64,000 nt of DNA. Source: Amphirosellinia nigrospora (taxonomy: Eukaryota; Ascomycota; Sordariomycetes; Xylariales; Xylariaceae). How positions within the stretch are numbered: position 1 is the first letter of the stretch; each line of letters starts with the position of its first letter. The notes below the pieces were generated by a model, which was given only the letters and a program-made list of their open reading frames with translations, ran no database searches and was not told the origin of the DNA. The position numbers were made by a program, and so were the translations under genes. Shown one piece after another: positions 63,221 through 64,000 of this stretch. The stretch covers positions 2,933,058-2,997,057 of the forward strand of contig SCHM01000003.1 in assembly GCA_004123355.1 (NCBI GenBank), in the 5' to 3' direction.

Positions 63221-63508
63221 ATATTATAATTATAATATTATTTATATATAAAGTTAATATATTAATATTAACTACGTATAATAATTAATTATTAATTATA
63301 ATATTAATTATTTATATAATAAAGTTAGGCTAATATATCCGCCCAATTCGGTTATACAATATACTACAGTAAAATTCTCTTCGTATAAAAAAATTCTCCG
63401 CACAAAAGCCCAGCTTTCATATAAATAATAAAAATAAATAAATCAATATATATAAATATTTATCTTACCTTTTATTACGTACAATATTATACCCCTAGTT
63501 ACCTAATA
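63221..63508 (+). repeat. 3' LTR of element D
   Basis: 288 bp, partner of 55981-56266. It is clearly less RIP-mutated toward its 3' end (CCGCCCAATTCGG, CCCCTAGTTACC). Confidence 0.78.
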
Positions 63509-64000
63509 TAAAACGTTATATTTTAATAACTTTAGTTTTTTTTAATTATAATTTTATAGTTTATTTTTAGTTATTAAAAAGTAATTTATCCGAAATTATT
63601 TTGCTAAATATATTTAAATACTTATAATATTATTTAAATATTTTATAATAAGCTTTTTTATATAATTTTATTTTATTTTCGGATAATAGCTTGTTTTTTT
63701 TTTCGATAATTTTTTCGATTTTATATAACAAAATAAAGCTATATATAACTATATTATTTTAACGTAAAATTATAATAAAAATAAAAACGTTAATAATTAT
63801 AATTTATATAAGTTTTTATTTATATTAACTAAAAATATTCTATTTTATTATATATAGCTTATATTTATTTTTAGTAACTTTTTTTTTAAGTTTATTTATA
63901 ATTTTTATATAAAAAAAATTTTATATAAATAATTTATAATTATTTTTATTTAATATTTTTATTATATAATTAACTTTATTATATATAATTATTTTTTAAG

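Larger units (their letters stand above)
55981..63508 (+). mobile_element. Copia-like LTR retrotransposon D (RIP-decayed), inserted in element E
   Basis: 7.53 kb with direct terminal repeats 55981-56266 and 63221-63508. TAAAA flanks both sides (55976-55980 and 63509-63513). An A-run ending AAAAAGCTA precedes the right LTR, giving plus-strand sense. The Copia assignment rests on a decayed reverse-transcriptase N-terminal block at 60.27-60.55 kb (FNKPFKKLNIIKINKLI, then KSLNLL resembling the KSRLV block). It contains the 163-bp solo LTR S3. Confidence 0.65.
45374..64000 (-). mobile_element. Ty3/Gypsy element E, minus strand, interrupted by elements C and D (runs off window)
   Basis: Three fragments of one minus-strand element, all related to element C: 45374-47770 (LTR and 3' part), 54905-55980 (RNase H and reverse transcriptase) and 63514-64000 (upstream of reverse transcriptase). 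Joining across C gives sequence that aligns with uninterrupted C at about 52.44-52.51 kb. Joining across D aligns with C at about 51.38-51.43 kb. A purine tract (AAAAAGGAAAGG on the minus strand, 45634-45616) precedes the 3' LTR. No intact frame remains. Confidence 0.75.

Overview
The window comes from a filamentous ascomycete (Pezizomycotina). Genes carry short GT-AG introns of about 50-145 bp, and several products are typical fungal proteins. The repeats show RIP-type decay: CA/TG and CC/GG dinucleotides are nearly absent from tens of kilobases of A+T-rich DNA. The genome is therefore two-compartment, with ordinary gene-bearing DNA beside blocks of mutated transposons. I cannot name the species.

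Region 1 (1-14.5 kb) has normal composition and carries six genes. They are a SWIRM/ZZ/SANT chromatin-remodelling subunit of the Rsc8/Swi3 family (partial, minus); ETF alpha subunit (plus); adrenodoxin/ferredoxin-NADP+ reductase ARH1 (minus, tail to tail with ETF alpha; both are mitochondrial FAD electron carriers); a four-span membrane protein with a long Ser-rich tail (plus); a DUF1275/YoaK-type membrane protein (minus); and, after about 3 kb without a convincing gene, an ICL/PEP-mutase superfamily enzyme (plus). Three of these six genes, and the acyltransferase at 42 kb, need one-base corrections to stay in frame, in most cases next to a short homopolymer run.

Region 2 (15.1-39.4 kb) is one Russian-doll transposon nest. 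A Tc1-like element (T1) was split by an LTR retrotransposon (X, target duplication ACTTT). X in turn holds a Ty3/Gypsy element A (duplication ATTAA), a small hairpin-rich LTR-like insert S2, and a 1.6-kb repeat Y. Y was itself split by a second Gypsy copy B (duplication ATTAT). A carries another small insert, S1 (duplication ATAAG).

Region 3 (39.4-42.7 kb) is a 3.3-kb islet of normal composition. It holds one acyltransferase gene (alcohol-acetyltransferase/condensation type, HHxxxDG motif), apparently frameshifted.

Region 4 (42.7-64 kb) is a second nest: an inverted X copy with its own Y insertion, then a minus-strand Gypsy element E interrupted by a plus-strand relative C (duplication AGTTT) and by a Copia-like element D. 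D contains a 163-bp unmutated solo LTR, S3, with a perfect AAAAT duplication.

I found no rRNA, tRNA or CRISPR array, and no clearly new biochemical system. The main results are the reconstructable insertion history, the two classes of small repeats that escaped RIP, and the cluster of one-base frame breaks.
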